Assembly (NCBI GenBank): GCA_004794785.1
Contig: SJOL01006412.1
Coordinates: 275,345 to 339,344, forward strand
DNA from: Opisthorchis felineus
Taxonomy: Eukaryota > Platyhelminthes > Trematoda > Opisthorchiida > Opisthorchiidae
Direction: 5' to 3'
DNA: 64,000 nt
Positions 1 through 11,989 of the stretch are shown one piece after another. Position 1 is the stretch's first letter; every line of letters starts with the position of its first letter. The position numbers and the translations under genes were made by a program. The notes beneath the pieces were generated by a model that made no database searches, was not told the DNA's origin, and worked only from the letters and a program-made list of their open reading frames with translations.

Positions 1-1530
1 GAGAAGCTCAAGCCAGAGTCGCTTGACCAGCGAGTCAATGAATCTAAGTCTTGCTTAATCCGGTGAAAGGTAAGGGCTTGTGCAGAGGGGGGAAATGTGT
101 ACGCGATTTTTATACCGTCCAGCGAAGAGGAAGGCCTTACCGTGGAATATGGCACCGAAGACGTCGTTGATGTACAGTAAGAAGAGGATGGGGCTTAGCA
201 CACTTCCTTGAATGACTCCACTGGTGATCGATAGTGGAGATGATTGTATGTCCTCGATTTGTGTTATTTGCTTCCTGTCAGGTAGGTAGGAGGCGAACCA
301 CTGAATTAAGGTTCCAGTGATGCCAACTGTACTGAGCTTATTTAGCAGGGATGCATGGGGGACCTGGTCAAGGGCTTTTTGAATGTCCAGTTAGACTGTT
401 ACAGTGGAGTATCCAGCGTCCTGGGCTGCAATGATGGTCTCAAAGGAGTGAAGCTGGCAGCCACTAACGGATCTTTGAGAAAGCAATCCACACTGTCGAT
501 CATTTATGGCATTAGTAGTCAGGAGGAACTTGGTTATTGAACCTTTGACCAGACGTTCAAGGGCTCCCATTAGGAGGGAGGTATGGTGGAATCCCCTGCA
601 GTTGGAAGCAGTTTGCCTAGATCCGGATTTGAAATGCTGGTTGTTTATAGACTTCTTCCACCGGAGGGGGACGATTCCATGGTTTAAAGAGTGAGTAAAA
701 CGATTTAATACAAGGATTCCAATATTTTGGCCGCCCTGTCTCAGAACACGGGGTGGAAGGCCATCGGCCCCTGGCACAACAGAGTCCTTAATCTTTAGAA
801 GAATGTAAGAAACATCGGCTAGGAAGATGGCTACGTTATTGAGCGTCGGATGGTTACCCTGACCGTTGAGAGTTTGGAGGTATGCAGCAGTGGGTATGGG
901 TTTGGAGTTGGGAGGAATGGGTAAGTAGCAGCTGGCGAAGTGAGCGTTTAGATGGTATGCCATATTGACAGGATCAGTGATAGGGCAATTATCTGTGAAA
1001 CGTAAACAAGCAATTGAGTGGTCGTTTGTGGTGCAACGCCTACGGAACAGTCGGCTGAGTAATTTGGTATAAGAATGAGCTCTGAGGACGGTGTTCTCTT
1101 CTCGACGTTCGAAAGATATCCGCAAGGATTCTCGGTCAGTAGAGAGTTTATTGATGAGAATTGGTGATGAGAAATCCTGAGATTTCCGATATTCTCTGCT
1201 AGCCCGATGTATGTTAGCATCCAAAGTTTTTAATAACTTATCGTGGCCGGAGATACTTGAGTGAAAACGTTCTGCAGGAGAAACAAGGTGAAGAGCAGTC
1301 AATAGGTTTTCGTAAAATATGTCACAGACGCGGTGTGTATTTGTCGAGAGGAAGAAGTCGTCCCAATCCTGAGAAGCCAGCGTGGACGAAAAAGCTTGTA
1401 AAACATCCAGGGGGAGGAGATGAAACAGGGATAGACTCAGAGGAACAGTTTGGCCACAACTGACTATGCTGCAAGAAACGCCGCAGTGATCACTTCCTGG
1501 GGAGCGCGGGCCAGCTGCAACTGTAGCCAA
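1..1530 (-). pseudogene. CR1-like reverse transcriptase, broken
   Basis: The longest open piece is 379 codons (1530-391). It contains the RT fingers segment VVPGADGLPPRVLRQGG followed by NHGIVPLRWKKS, as in CR1/jockey RTs that copy the element's RNA onto nicked DNA. After a frame break the RT continues (about 390-110) through LDIQKALDQVPHASLL, the polymerase aspartate region, and then SGVIQGSVLSPILFLLYIND. The catalytic YADD/FADD box that should follow reads FAGR, so both aspartates are lost. The product could not polymerise. A pseudogene is certain; the exact clade is less so. Confidence 0.75.
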
Positions 1531-2234
1531 ATGGTCATCGTTGGAGAATATACGGTCCAGGGTATGTAAGCCACTAGTGGGGCTACGTACAATTTGTGAC
1601 TAGCCCTCCACAATAAGTTGGGCAAGCAGTGCGGCGCTACGGGCGGGGCCCGTAGTGGGAGACCAGGAGCTATCCGGCAGTTTAAACTCACCCAGCAGAA
1701 ACTTAGACGAATGAGGAAGGGCATTTGCAGTGGAGATAGTACGGGAAAGGTCAACAATAGATGCGGGGGAGGGGCTGGTTGTAGATAGATACAACCTACT
1801 AGTACAGGTCTTTTGGGCTGTTCTATGGAGATCCAGATGGCCTGTATCGCCCATTACTTTGACATTTGAAATTCCTCACGTTTCTTATCCCTACTTGTAA
1901 CCCCCGCCCCACTTTTGTGTTTTGTGCGTCTATATGAACTGACGTTTGTTTGTCCTTACCACTTCACCCATTTGGCCCTGAGGTCATCCAGCCATTTGTG
2001 GCCGACCTTACGCACGTGTGACTGTCTCACGCGGGAGCCTGCTTGCTCCTTTGGTTCGTACCTTTGTAGTCCTAGTGGACCATTTGTTGTTGACGAGTAT
2101 CTACTGTCGAGGTTTGTACATTTTGTGAACTGATGTCTTATGTTAATAGTACCGCATAGAAACCCAGCTCCGACTTTGTTTTGCCTTCCTGGAGGTTCTG
2201 GTATTACGCGTCACTCGAAGATATCGTTTGTTCG

Positions 2235-3032
2235 TTACATGGCCTCTGGAATCCCTTCTAGGCTGGAATCATCAATGGGGGTTGCATGAAGTTTCGATTT
2301 GGAATAGATGGCACAGCCTCCATCCCTTGAGTTTCTCCTGTCAGAGAGGGGAATATTATAACCAGGGATTGAATCAGCCGTGTCTGGATTTTCAACTGAA
2401 AGCCATGTTTCAGTCACACAAATCAGACTTGGTTGTGCAACGGCGATAATGGCACGAAGAGTATGGACTTTTGGCAGCAGTGAGCGAGTGCTGAACAGCA
2501 TCATTGATAGGTCCATTGACGGGCACATCATACTTATTAGGAATTTACTAACCTCGTTTACGGTAGAGTTTGGTACTAGGAGGAAATGGGTGGGGAGGTA
2601 AGGGTACGTGAAGTACAGTTGACTAGGCATGTGTCCGGAATAGGTCGAAGTGTATTCACCACAGGGGGTAGGGGGTGATTGGCGGCTTAAGTAGGTTTGA
2701 ATCCATGGCAGAAGGTAAAGTATGAGGTTCATTATGGGGTACAGAATATCCCTGGAAAGTTGGTGTGCAGTTGGAAGGGTTTTGGGACATGAAATCATTC
2801 GGATCGGCGGAGGTGTTGAGATTGATATTGGTGCAGAACGAGGCGGTGGGTGTGGGGGGATAGGTGGCATCCGAAAATGGTCTACAGTTGGGACGGAAGT
2901 GGGTAAGCAGGGTGATGGAAGCACATAAGGGTCTGAGTTGGCCCCCAGTATTTGCGGATGTGAGGTTTTGGCAAGCTCGCGGTGCGTGTGGTTTGATGCA
3001 CACGCCATGTAATTGTGGAGAGGCCGGAGCAA
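2235..3032 (-). pseudogene. CR1-like 5' ORF region with endonuclease start
   Basis: A 265-codon open frame. Residues 1-175 are rich in Pro, Ser and His and resemble the linker before LINE endonucleases. Residues from about 178 on read as the N-terminal third of an exonuclease-endonuclease-phosphatase domain: SLLPKVHTLRAII, then LICVTETWLS with the metal-binding Glu, then SDRRNSRDGGCAIY. The frame stops at 2235, where the family would continue. The next recognisable endonuclease motif is near 1750-1700 in another frame. The stretch 1860-2235 holds only weak remnants. Confidence 0.6.
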
Positions 3033-5989
3033 AGCCCGATTATCTTGTGAAGAACAAGGGACAGAATATCGAGAGTGTAGTTCAGGGTGCCTTGCTTATC
3101 GCGGCCTTGACGGTACATGTTTCAGTCCGAAGGCGTATTTTGGCGGAGATGGAACGCGGCTTATTGACAACGCACATGATTATGATGAGTATTCTTCGTT
3201 GGCCGGTGGGTTAAGCTATCCTGTGAATCTGAGGCCTCATAACGAGTGGCGCGCATAGGTAGGGTATAGCCTCTACTATCATTGGCCAAGGTAAGCAAAA
3301 ACGTCATTGCCTTTGCCACTGGATTGAGTTATCACACGTAGTTGAGGCCTGGTAATCAGCGTCGCACATGGATATGGCTTAGCAGCTGCGAAAAGTAGCC
3401 AATGTGGGCGAAAGCGCGTGCAGTTGTCATGATGAAGCGTAATGATTGACCTTTTCCGGCTGTGTCGTTTGGCTTTATGATGTAATTCAACCAAGTGGCA
3501 TCATGTTTTCCAATGGGAAATGTATCTCATCAGGATGTTGGTAATTTACGTGCAGATATCTCGAAACGCTGCATTATCCCGTGACTAGTTGCGCATAACT
3601 GAGGATGGGGATCATCCACAATGATGCATACCCCCACCAGAACTGCTCGGTGCTTCGATTTGCCTTCCATTATCATAATTAACGCAATGCGACCTTCCCA
3701 AAACAGTGTTGTGCCGAAGCTGAATAAACTAATCTAATTTGTATCGTCTGGGGAGCACAACGTTATTCAACCAACCCTCTAGGCGGAATTTAGGTTGGAT
3801 ATTCCGTAGACATCACCTCCCATTTGAAGAACACGGCGGGTCGTTAAAATATGCTAAAATATGCTGAGACCAACACCCAGAGTAGCATAGAGTGCTGCTA
3901 TTTCTGTCTCATAAATGCATCCGCCATCTTGTGGATCCATGATTTCACCACGGCCTTCAGCGGATATGGGTTACGTCATACGGTGCAGCTAATATCTTGC
4001 CTAGGTTTGGATTGTGCATGAATAGACTTTCCACTTTAGTTTCATGTGGATTACACTCAGATTTCACCGTTTTCCATAGGAGAAACTTATGGAGCAGATT
4101 CAGTCTGCCATCAAAGCTTACGCAGCAGGTGAAACCGATCAGGAAAACTCAAAACCCTTGAGGAGAAGGATAATTTGATAAAATGGTTCAAATTTCGGGT
4201 GTGGGAGACGCTTCAAAATGAAGAACATCAACTCAAACTCCGTGAAGGTAATTACGCTAGGGTTGGGGAGCTTACGGCAAGATCTCTATTAGAGACGGTC
4301 AGCTTCCTCCTGTTGACGTCTTCAAAGCGGTTTTGTGCAGTGTGCCGGTTTTATTTTGCGGTCCAACTTTAAGGCTAAATGGCATTAAATCGGAATCCTG
4401 ACGAAGTATAGCATCTTTTGGCTTGATGGAGTTCCCTGATAACGGAGAATATTCACTGCACGGTGTACAGTTTGCAGGTTAGCAAAAAATGCATCACCGG
4501 TGCGTGCACACAAATTTTGCGAGTTTTTCAGAGATGGACTCCCGTCTGAGACACGTCAACATTACGAAAACTGAAATGTTGTCTCACTTTTCTGGGCGGT
4601 CTACCAATCCTGTAATCATGTAGTTCACCCAGTGGTTGGTTTCATGCCCAAAGAAGGCAAATCCAGGTCTATAGAAATTCTGTTCAGAGCGCTCTCTAAA
4701 GCTTCAAATGGGCGCCATACGGAAACTAAAACGAAATATTATGTCATTGCGAAAGGTCTTGATCCCAGACCATGGATCAGGCCATGGGTGAGCATCTCGG
4801 TTGGGGGGCTGCATGATCACCCCTATGGAGAAAGTGATTATATAACTGTGAATTTTCGGACGGTCCGTGGGTGTCTCTGGCCTTGAGAGCCACTGGTTCA
4901 GTGGGCGATCGCCGAGCTCAAATAGTTGTTGGGGACCAAAAAGTGGAGGTTTCTTCTGCATCATCAGAAGCTTTGTGGATGAGTGGTGAGAATTCAGAGC
5001 ATAGCAGTTTGATCGTCCGCCCGGGTCATTGCCACCGTGGAACGTGCTAAGCTGCGGAAAATCTTTGCGCGGAGGTTGTAGCCTAGGGTATCACAGTCCA
5101 CGACAGGCGGCGCGCTAACTGCGGCTACTGATGTCTTGCTAGGCATGTAAACGAAACACTCAGATCGGCCCGAGTCGAAAGTTAAAAACAGCTGAACAGA
5201 CTGTGTCACTAGTAAGTTCCATTGCGATACAAGTGACAGGCATGGCTACATATCCCCAGAATTGACTGTAAAGTGTCCCCCCAAAAACCCTAATGCCCGC
5301 TGCGTCGCGGGTCAGTTTTGTGAGTCACAAGCTAGAGCCAGGGTACCCGAGCAAAACTCTACATCTCCCACTGCTTTGTGGGTGAGCTTTTTGAGTCAAA
5401 GGCTCAAGGTGAGACACCTCAACGAAAACTCCCCCCTCAGCCTGGGCAACCTAAAATTTTCAATTGACGGCAAAGTTCTGCATCAACCGGTGTTACTCCC
5501 GGACCCACAAATAAGCAAACGGTTGATCACATATTTATCCCTCCGTGTGCCAAATAATCCAAAAGCCATGAATCGTGGAAAATACGGTGTTCAATAGAAC
5601 GTAACCTTAGAGCTGAATGCGCTTTGCTGGGTTGGATTCCGGTGAAAACAAGTGTCTGCATCAACCGACTTTCCAGCTAAATCGCCCAAAATGCCACTGG
5701 ACGTAAAAAACAGTGACTGTTTGCAGTGTCATCTTATGCACCAACGAAATGAAGTGCTGATCTAGGAAAGGATACTTTTTATTGAAAGTTATTAGGACTT
5801 ATTCGTCAAGCAAGAAGCAATGACATTGTGAATCATGAGGGAGTTACGAATACAAACTTCGGTAGTCCGGACTCCCTGGAATCACATCTGACCGAAAGAT
5901 TCTGAGTCGACACACGTCGTGCAGAAAACGGAGAGCAGTGTTCGCTGAACTGCGTGCAGGTTACCAACACTTTAGGCTAGTACGAAATT
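3033..5989. other. No gene seen; worn repeat fragments
   Basis: I find no convincing coding region in these three kilobases; the open frames are short and share no motif with anything I recognise. Around 5340-5470 there is a stretch resembling the 5' leader of the RTE-A element (compare 26577-26690), including the CTGCTTTGTGGGTGAGC block and a following AGTCAAAGGCTCAAGG block. It may be an old 5' fragment belonging to the RTE pieces that start at 5990. Confidence 0.4.
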
Positions 5990-6965
5990 TGAAATTACGT
6001 TTTCGCACCGGAAACCCGCCGGCCAACAACTGCAAGACAACTGTGGACCCAGTTGGATCACGTGGCCATTAGCCACTGGTGGAGAGCCACAATTCAAGAC
6101 TGCCGTTCCTTCTGGGGCACACCACTTGATTCTGATCACGCCATGGTGCGTGCCCGCCTGACAGTTCGCTTCCGTTCAGGCCCTCGCAAGTAAGCAAGAA
6201 GTATGCCAATCCACTATCTTCGAAGAATTACCATAGCTCAACAGTATCGATCTGAGCTAGCCCAACAACTCTCCACAGTAAACCAATACTGTGGTGTTAG
6301 AGAGAATGTGGATGAAGCGTGGAAAAATGTGAAAGGAGCTGTTAGCGGCGTTCAGTGCTGTCTGTCCGATTTCTCTTATTCGACCACAAGACCAACAGCC
6401 ATCCTCGAGGTCACTCGTAATGATTGGTGCCGTAAACTCCGTACCAGCGAGCAACGAGTACGATGGCGCACGCAAATCCCTCAAACGCCAACTAGTGAAG
6501 AGCCTAAGGAAAGAGTGAGAGCTCTGGTAGACATCGAAAGCTCAGCAGATGCAGAAGGCTTTTGCTACGGGAACCAGCTGTGCCCTGTATCAACTGATGC
6601 GACCGACTGGCCCTAGGAAAACAACGATAAGTGAAAAATATCGCTCATTAATTCACTCGCAAAACGTCGACTGGAAAGATGGGCCGAACACTTCGAAGAA
6701 CAGTTTAGCCGACCTTCTGCAACACAGCCTGTGGAGATAGTGCATACGGGCGAATGGAATGTAAACCTTGATCGCCCGTCGGAAGAAGAAATAAAGTACG
6801 AACTTTCCGTACCGTAACGTGAAAAGGCACTAGGACCAGACAGCCTCTAACTATCCCTCTTCAAAGAAGGCGGAGAATACTTGATGACCAAACAAAAAAA
6901 TAAATTGATCAGATATGGACTGAAGAGAAAATGCCTGCAAACTAAGGAATGACGACAGTCATCCC
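5990..6965 (+). pseudogene. RTE-like LINE: endonuclease end, linker, RT start
   Basis: Frames in tandem read as the C-terminal endonuclease of an RTE-type LINE (about 6010-6190, QLDHVAISHWWRATIQDCRSF and then the SDH of DSDHAMV). The Arg/Gln-rich linker follows (6203-6616). The start of the RT is at 6660-6965 (RWAEHFEEQFSRPSATQPVE, then REKALGPDSL, then MTTVIP). SDH is the canonical catalytic Asp-His end of this nuclease fold. At least two stops and one frame change are present. The piece ends where the Penelope-like element begins at 6967. The same linker is seen at 25790-26035. Confidence 0.75.
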
Positions 6966-6966
6966 T

Positions 6967-7742
6967 GGTAATTGATCAGGTGGCTGCTGATCTGTTCGCC
7001 GAGCTTGGCAATTGATTTGCAAACGTTTCGTCACCATCCGAGGAGACATCTTCAGCGCGCTGTTGGGTGGGTAGTCCCTTTCTTCGTGCTTGCGTTTATA
7101 TAGTTTACAAAGAGCAGTTTTTGCGCTGTAACCTGATCGGCCATTGACAATCATCGCACTTGGATTATGGTTGGTCCGATCAGAATCTGTGTTGCGTTGT
7201 GGTTTGTATTTCTTGCTTCCCACGGCTACGCTACCGCTGAAGTTTCCGTCCATTGTTGTTCCTTCCGGTTGGTCCGTTCGTGGTCTGTGTTACGTCGTGG
7301 TCGGCTTCCCTGTTGTTTGATTGGTTGGGGGTATACCTCATATTTTAGTAGCTTGTGGTCCTATTGATTTCTTCATTGAATCCTTGATCGGCTCCGGGTT
7401 CTACGGTTCTGGACTTCCGTTGTCCTCAGAGGGTGATAGACAGGGTCGGTTTCAATGTGTCTGTTTATTGCTCCATCAGTGGGGTACCACGCCTCTACAA
7501 ACTCGCGTTCTTTTTTGTTCTTGCCTGGTCCAGTATGCTGACGTTATTCTAATCGAATTTGTGTCCTTCCCCATCTTCGTGTGCAGAGATGAGCGAGAGT
7601 TGGTCGTGTCTCCTTGTAGCGAGCTTGTGTTCGTTGACTCTGGTCGGCAATTTCCTCCATGGTTGTCCCACGCAGTGCTTTTCACGATCCTTGCATTGGA
7701 TTTTGTAGAATACGTTTCTCTTCTCCATCGCATTAGTTATCC
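6967..7742 (-). repeat. Left inverted arm of the Penelope-like element
   Basis: Reverse complement of 9021-9796 (paired coordinates add up to 16763). It carries the GIY-YIG region and 3' tail of the element in minus orientation. The only coding differences I see are KDREKHC against KDCEKHC in the nuclease, and Thr against Ala further on. Confidence 0.85.
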
Positions 7743-9213
7743 TCAATCAGCATCCTACCTGCAGACAAAGGACGCATAACCGTTATCATGGACAAATCTG
7801 ACTGAGTAGACAAAGCAAAAGCTCTGCTCAACGACACTACCACGTATCGGCGTCTGGAGGATGACCAAACCAAAAAACTTGCGAACAAAATCAATAAAAG
7901 TCTGAAGCGACTGAAGGACCTCCAAAAGATCACAACCGAAGAATGAGAGCCAAGGAATCCAATGCCCCACGTTTTTACGGATTTCCGAAAGTACACAAGG
8001 AGATCATACCAATACGGCCAATTGTGCCACTTCCAGGCACACCAACCTACAGCCTTGAAAATGAGCTATGAAGAAGGGTCAAGTATCTCATCAATGCGTC
8101 GCAGCACTCAATCATGAACGCACAACAATTCTTGGATAAACTAAAGAACGTGACAATAGAAGAGGAGGAAACAATGGTTTCATTTATGTCAGCTCACTGT
8201 TCACATCAGTGGACCTCCATTCCGCAAAGACAACGGTCGCTGAACTACTGGACAGTCATGGACTTCCCAGCGGATCTCTAAGAAAAGAAGACATCTGTGA
8301 AATGCTCAACCCTCTGTTTGACCACATACTTCGAATTCAACGGTGAATACTACGAACAACTGAAAAAAGTACCAATGGGCTCCCCAATTTCAGGGTTCAT
8401 CGCCGAGATTGCAAAACAAAAACTAGAGAGGATCTTGCTACCAGATATCAACCCAAAACCGCGGGTACGTCATGTAGACGGTACCTTACTCATCATCAAA
8501 AAGAGCGGACTAAAACGAGCAATCCAATTAATATACAATGTCTCCGATGACATCAAGTTCACGATGGAAGAGGAAAACCACAACAAGCTGGCGGTTTTAG
8601 ATGTCCCCGTCACAAGGTTGCCAAATGGACAAATGCAGGAAGAAGCCTAGAGAAAGGCTACGCACACGGATCGAAATCTGAACTACCACAGCAACCACCC
8701 GAACTGTCGCGAACAGAGCTGCATTTGGAAACTATTCAAGCAAATTGAAACACATTGCAACACAGCAGAATCCAAGGCAAAAGAAGAGAAACGCTTATAC
8801 AAAATCTTTCAAAGGAACGGTTACCCAAGGAATGTCGTCCGGAGATCTCTGAGAAAATGCAGTTCAACCAACTCGGCAACCGGAAGCACAAGCAAAACGA
8901 TCACACTGCCGTACATCAAAAACATTTCGGAGATGACCGCAAGGATACTGCGACAGCATGCCATAAGAGCTGACAACAGACCAACGGACACGCTGCGAAG
9001 GGTACTATCAAAGCCAAGGGGGATAACTAATGCGATGGAGAAGAGAAACGTATTCTACAAAATCCAATGCAAGGATTGTGAAAAGCACTGCGTGGGACAA
9101 CCATGGAGGAAATTGCCGACCAGAGTCAACGAACACAAGCTCGCTACAAGGAGACACGACCAACTCTCGCTCATCTCTGCACACGAAGATGGGGAAGGAC
9201 ACAAATTCGATTA
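7743..9213 (+). pseudogene. Penelope-like RT plus GIY-YIG endonuclease, inactivated
   Basis: Pieces in order: SILPADKGRITVIMDKSD (about 7745-7800), a basic linker, RFYGFPKVHKEIIPIRPIVP (about 7970-8025) and YFEFNGEYYEQLKKVPMGSP (8327 on), the signature segment of Penelope RTs. HVDGTLLI follows, where the family has YVDDTLLI, so the second catalytic Asp is Gly. The C-terminal nuclease (about 9025-9213) shows VFYKIQCKDCEKHCVGQ and RVNEHKLATRRHDQLSL, matching the Penelope GIY-YIG region with its zinc-type cysteines. Frameshifts or stops occur near 7805, 8070, 8130 and 8650. It would not make an active enzyme. Confidence 0.8.
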
Positions 9214-9796
9214 GAATAACGTCAGCATACTGGACCAGGCAAGAACAAAAAAGAACGCGAGTTTGTAGAGGCGTGGTACCCCACTGATGGAGCAATAAAC
9301 AGACACATTGAAACCGACCCTGTCTATCACCCTCTGAGGACAACGGAAGTCCAGAACCATAGAACCCGGAGCCGATCAAGGATTCAATGAAGAAATCAAT
9401 AGGACCACAAGCTACTAAAATATGAGGTATACCCCCAACCAATCAAACAACAGGGAAGCCGACCACGACGTAACACAGACCACGAACGGACCAACCGGAA
9501 GGAACAACAATGGACGGAAACTTCAGCGGTAGCGTAGCCGTGGGAAGCAAGAAATACAAACCACAACGCAACACAGATTCTGATCGGACCAACCATAATC
9601 CAAGTGCGATGATTGTCAATGGCCGATCAGGTTACAGCGCAAAAGCCGCTCTTTGTAAACTATATAAACGCAAGCACGAAGAAAGGGACTACCCACCCAA
9701 CAGCGCGCTGAAGATGTCTCCTCGGATGGTGACGAAACGTTTGCAAATCAATTGCCAAGCTCGGCGAACAGATCAACAGCCTCCCGATCAATTACC
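9021..9796 (+). repeat. Right inverted arm of the Penelope-like element
   Basis: Forward partner of the left arm, forming the 3' end of the longer copy: GIY-YIG endonuclease and 3' untranslated region. Similarity to the left arm stops at the CAATTACCA block near 9796. A further 40 bp (9797-9837) of unknown origin separates it from RTE sequence. Confidence 0.85.
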
Positions 9797-9837
9797 AATT
9801 AATTCACCCGAGCTACCAATATTCCAACAAATTACCA

Positions 9838-10575
9838 ACAGTTATCCCTATCTTGGTAAGATATGGAGTGAAGAGTAAGTGTCTGGAGAATGGGACATGT
9901 CGACAGTTATCCCTATCTTCAAAGGGTTCGCGGACGCTGTGTAAAACCTATCGTGGCGTCAGCCTGTTAGCTCTGGCATCGAAGCTTCTCTCTGGTCTTA
10001 TCCTTCGAAGGTTGACTGAACAAAAGGAGGGGCAGATCCGTGGAAACCAGGCTGGGTTTCGTCCTGCAAGAGGATGCATCGATCACGTTTTCACTTTCCG
10101 ACAGTTTCCGGAACAGTGACATTATTTCCAGCGCCCGACAATGTTGTTTTCCTTGACTTGAAAGCTGCCTTTGGCTCTGAGGACCGTCAGGCACTATGGC
10201 AGTGTCTGTGGAACAAAGGTGTCCCCCATAAATTCTTGACCCTCCTGAAGGCGCTATACGCCAACTCCCGCGGCCGCGTGAAGGCTTCCGGGAAGCTCTC
10301 CCTCGAGTTCACCACATCAAGTGGTGCCAAAATAAACTGTTACCATTCACCTTTCCTCTTCAATTTCGTCACTGATACGATAACGGAAGGCTCATTATTA
10401 CCAACTATTGACTGTGGGGTCGAAGGTTTCCAGGGGAGTTCGCTCGCGGATATCACTTACAGAAAAACTAATGCCCCCCTTGGACCTCACGCCACCACAG
10501 TGCAATGAGTAATCTAAACAATCTGAATAATTCTGCCTCTCGGTCTAGCGTTTGCCTCGCACACTGCACCAGCGG
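9838..10575 (+). pseudogene. RTE-like reverse transcriptase fragment
   Basis: RTE-type RT in several frames. First comes the MSTVIPIFK block at about 9900, then GVSLLALASKLLSGLILRRL and NQAGFRPARGCIDHVFTFRQ (about 9955-10110). FLDLKAAFGSEDRQALWQCL (10149 on) carries one catalytic Asp, followed by SPFLFNFVTD. The YADD position (about 10455) has decayed to YRKTN, so the polymerase is dead. The piece breaks off at about 10575, where a minus-strand gypsy element begins. A block near 9838 repeats at 9902. Confidence 0.75.
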
Positions 10576-11320
10576 GATTTTTCAGCTTATGTTTGATATC
10601 ATCGGTGTTTCCTGGGCCTTTTTCGGAGCTCTGATCTTGAATTACGAAACCCAGGTAAGTTATTGGCAGCATGAAGAAGGTGCATTCTTCTCGGGGTACT
10701 CAAGCCATACCTTTGTATACGACCAAGCACGTTATCGCAGCGCTGCCACAATTCTTCGGGGTTGGAACCCATGACGATGCGATCGTCTAAACAGTCAGCA
10801 ACCCGTGGGACATCCTGCAACGTTGTGTCCATGATCCGCTGATATATGGCTGGCGCAGTCTTAACACCGAATTGCAGTCGGGAGCAGACCGCGGTGCGTA
10901 TCGACGGTCAAAATGCTTGGGATTCTTCGTTGACTTCAGACTAGAGGTGAGCAGCGGCCAAACCCAAATTCCGCGAAGTATTGCCCCCATTCACTTTCGC
11001 GAACAAGTCACCCAGAAGTGGTGGAGTGTACTGATGGGTATCCAGTGCAGCACTGAGACCGCTCAGCGAAGTCTGCACGCAACCGGATGGTCCCATCAAC
11101 CTTCTTTATCAACACGGTGTGTCCCACACACGGGTGCTGGTTGGTTGGGGAACACCAGCCTTATTTTGTCGGTCCAGTTCCTGGTCAACGACGGGTAAGG
11201 CTGCATGTATTACTGGACATTTTGGCCTGAAAAAATGGTTTGGCACTGGGGAGGAGGCGCAGTCTGGCTCTTGCTTCTGTACATCGTCGAAGCTCGTCGG
11301 CGAATATAAACGCATACCGT
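10576..11320 (-). pseudogene. Ty3/gypsy reverse transcriptase, truncated
   Basis: Minus-strand frames give FRPKCPVIHAALPVVDQELD (about 11250), then GVPQPTSTRVWDTP, then DGTIRLRADFAERSQ (about 11090), then AIYQRIMDTTLQDVPRVAD and CLDDRIVMGSNPEEL (about 10790), with the catalytic DD kept. KCTFFMLPITYLGFVI (about 10660) follows. This is the Ty3/gypsy RT order, with several frame changes between blocks. It stops at the RTE boundary, so thumb, RNase H and integrase are absent. Confidence 0.75.
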
Positions 11321-11472
11321 TGTAGGAGGTCCACAGGTGAACGCTTAAGTAGGTGAATTTGTTCGAGGGCTTCCGAGTGCCGCCTGTGTGAAGCTGCAGA
11401 AAGAATTACTCGGCATTCCCAGCGGATTTAGTTTATCGATCCAATAAAGCCCCATGAGATCAATTCGAGTCA

Positions 11473-11799
11473 TCATGACAGGTAGCACGTGGCTTGTGCC
11501 ATCGAGCCTTTGGAGCTTGTGGAGCAGCCAAACTTGACATTCAATTTCAACTCACTGCCAGAAGCATTATGGGCCCAATGGTCAGTCGGTTTCACATGCG
11601 GCTTACCAAATCGTTTCCACGTTCGTTCACTGAGCAGCGTGATGTGGGAGCCCAAATCAAGCTGCAAGTAAACTGGAATGCTGTTGATACGCACCATCAC
11701 AAACTTTCTCCAGTAAACAAAAACAACTTTCAATGTCGCCATCACCGGGTTAGACCGCGATTTGTGAGCCGCACGGTGGTGTGCTGGTGGGTGCGGCAT
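11473..11799 (-). pseudogene. Ty3/gypsy retropepsin-like protease
   Basis: An open frame of 108 codons. It contains VRINSIPVYLQLDLGSHITL, the retropepsin active-site region, where the family has LDTGSD. The Thr and the trailing Asp are Leu and His here, although the catalytic Asp of LD is kept. Downstream, the block PTDHWAHNASGSELKLNVKF fits the family's flap region. Retropepsins cut the element's own polyprotein. The active-site changes and lack of flanking open frame argue that it is dead. Confidence 0.7.
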
Positions 11800-11989
11800 C
11801 TGATATCAACAAAAGTATTGATGACCACCTGGAACAGATATGAGGCTGAAACTGGCAATAACGAGCCAAATGCCACTCAGCGCAATGCCAGCAACTTGTG
11901 GGAGGCTTGCCCCGTTTTCGACTAAATTTTTTGGGACGTTTGAGTTGATTGCGTGGACACGACTGCTTGAAGTACCAGGTGACCTACTA

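Larger units (their letters stand above)
1..3032 (-). mobile_element. CR1/jockey-like non-LTR retrotransposon, decayed, cut by window edge
   Basis: Read on the minus strand, this stretch runs in LINE order: a proline-rich open segment (about 3032-2500), the start of an AP-type endonuclease (2500-2235), the end of that endonuclease (about 1854-1600) and a reverse transcriptase (1530 to 1). The pieces lie in different frames, so the element is dead. The endonuclease start shows LICVTETWLS with the catalytic Glu. Its later part shows LLGEFKLPD, a worn form of the family's GDFNLPD motif. The 3' end lies outside the window at position 1. The clade (CR1-like rather than RTE) is inferred from the endonuclease and RT style and was not tested by phylogeny. 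Confidence 0.75.
6967..9796 (+). mobile_element. Penelope-like element with inverted flanking arms
   Basis: The core (about 7743-9200, plus strand) encodes an RT followed by a GIY-YIG-type endonuclease, the hallmark order of Penelope-like elements. The 3' part, 9021-9796, is repeated in reverse complement at 6967-7742. The two 776-bp arms differ at only a handful of positions that I can find. The reversed arm starts inside the GIY-YIG region and joins the core just where the RT begins, so it is a 5'-truncated copy lying head to head with the longer copy. Inverted partial copies at the 5' side are a known habit of this element class. Coding frames are broken. Confidence 0.85.

Noticed and set aside
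7321..7779. A 152-codon plus-strand frame, repeated at 9008-9442 on the minus strand
   Set aside because: It is the reverse-strand shadow of the Penelope-like 3' region; it occurs twice because the arms are inverted repeats.
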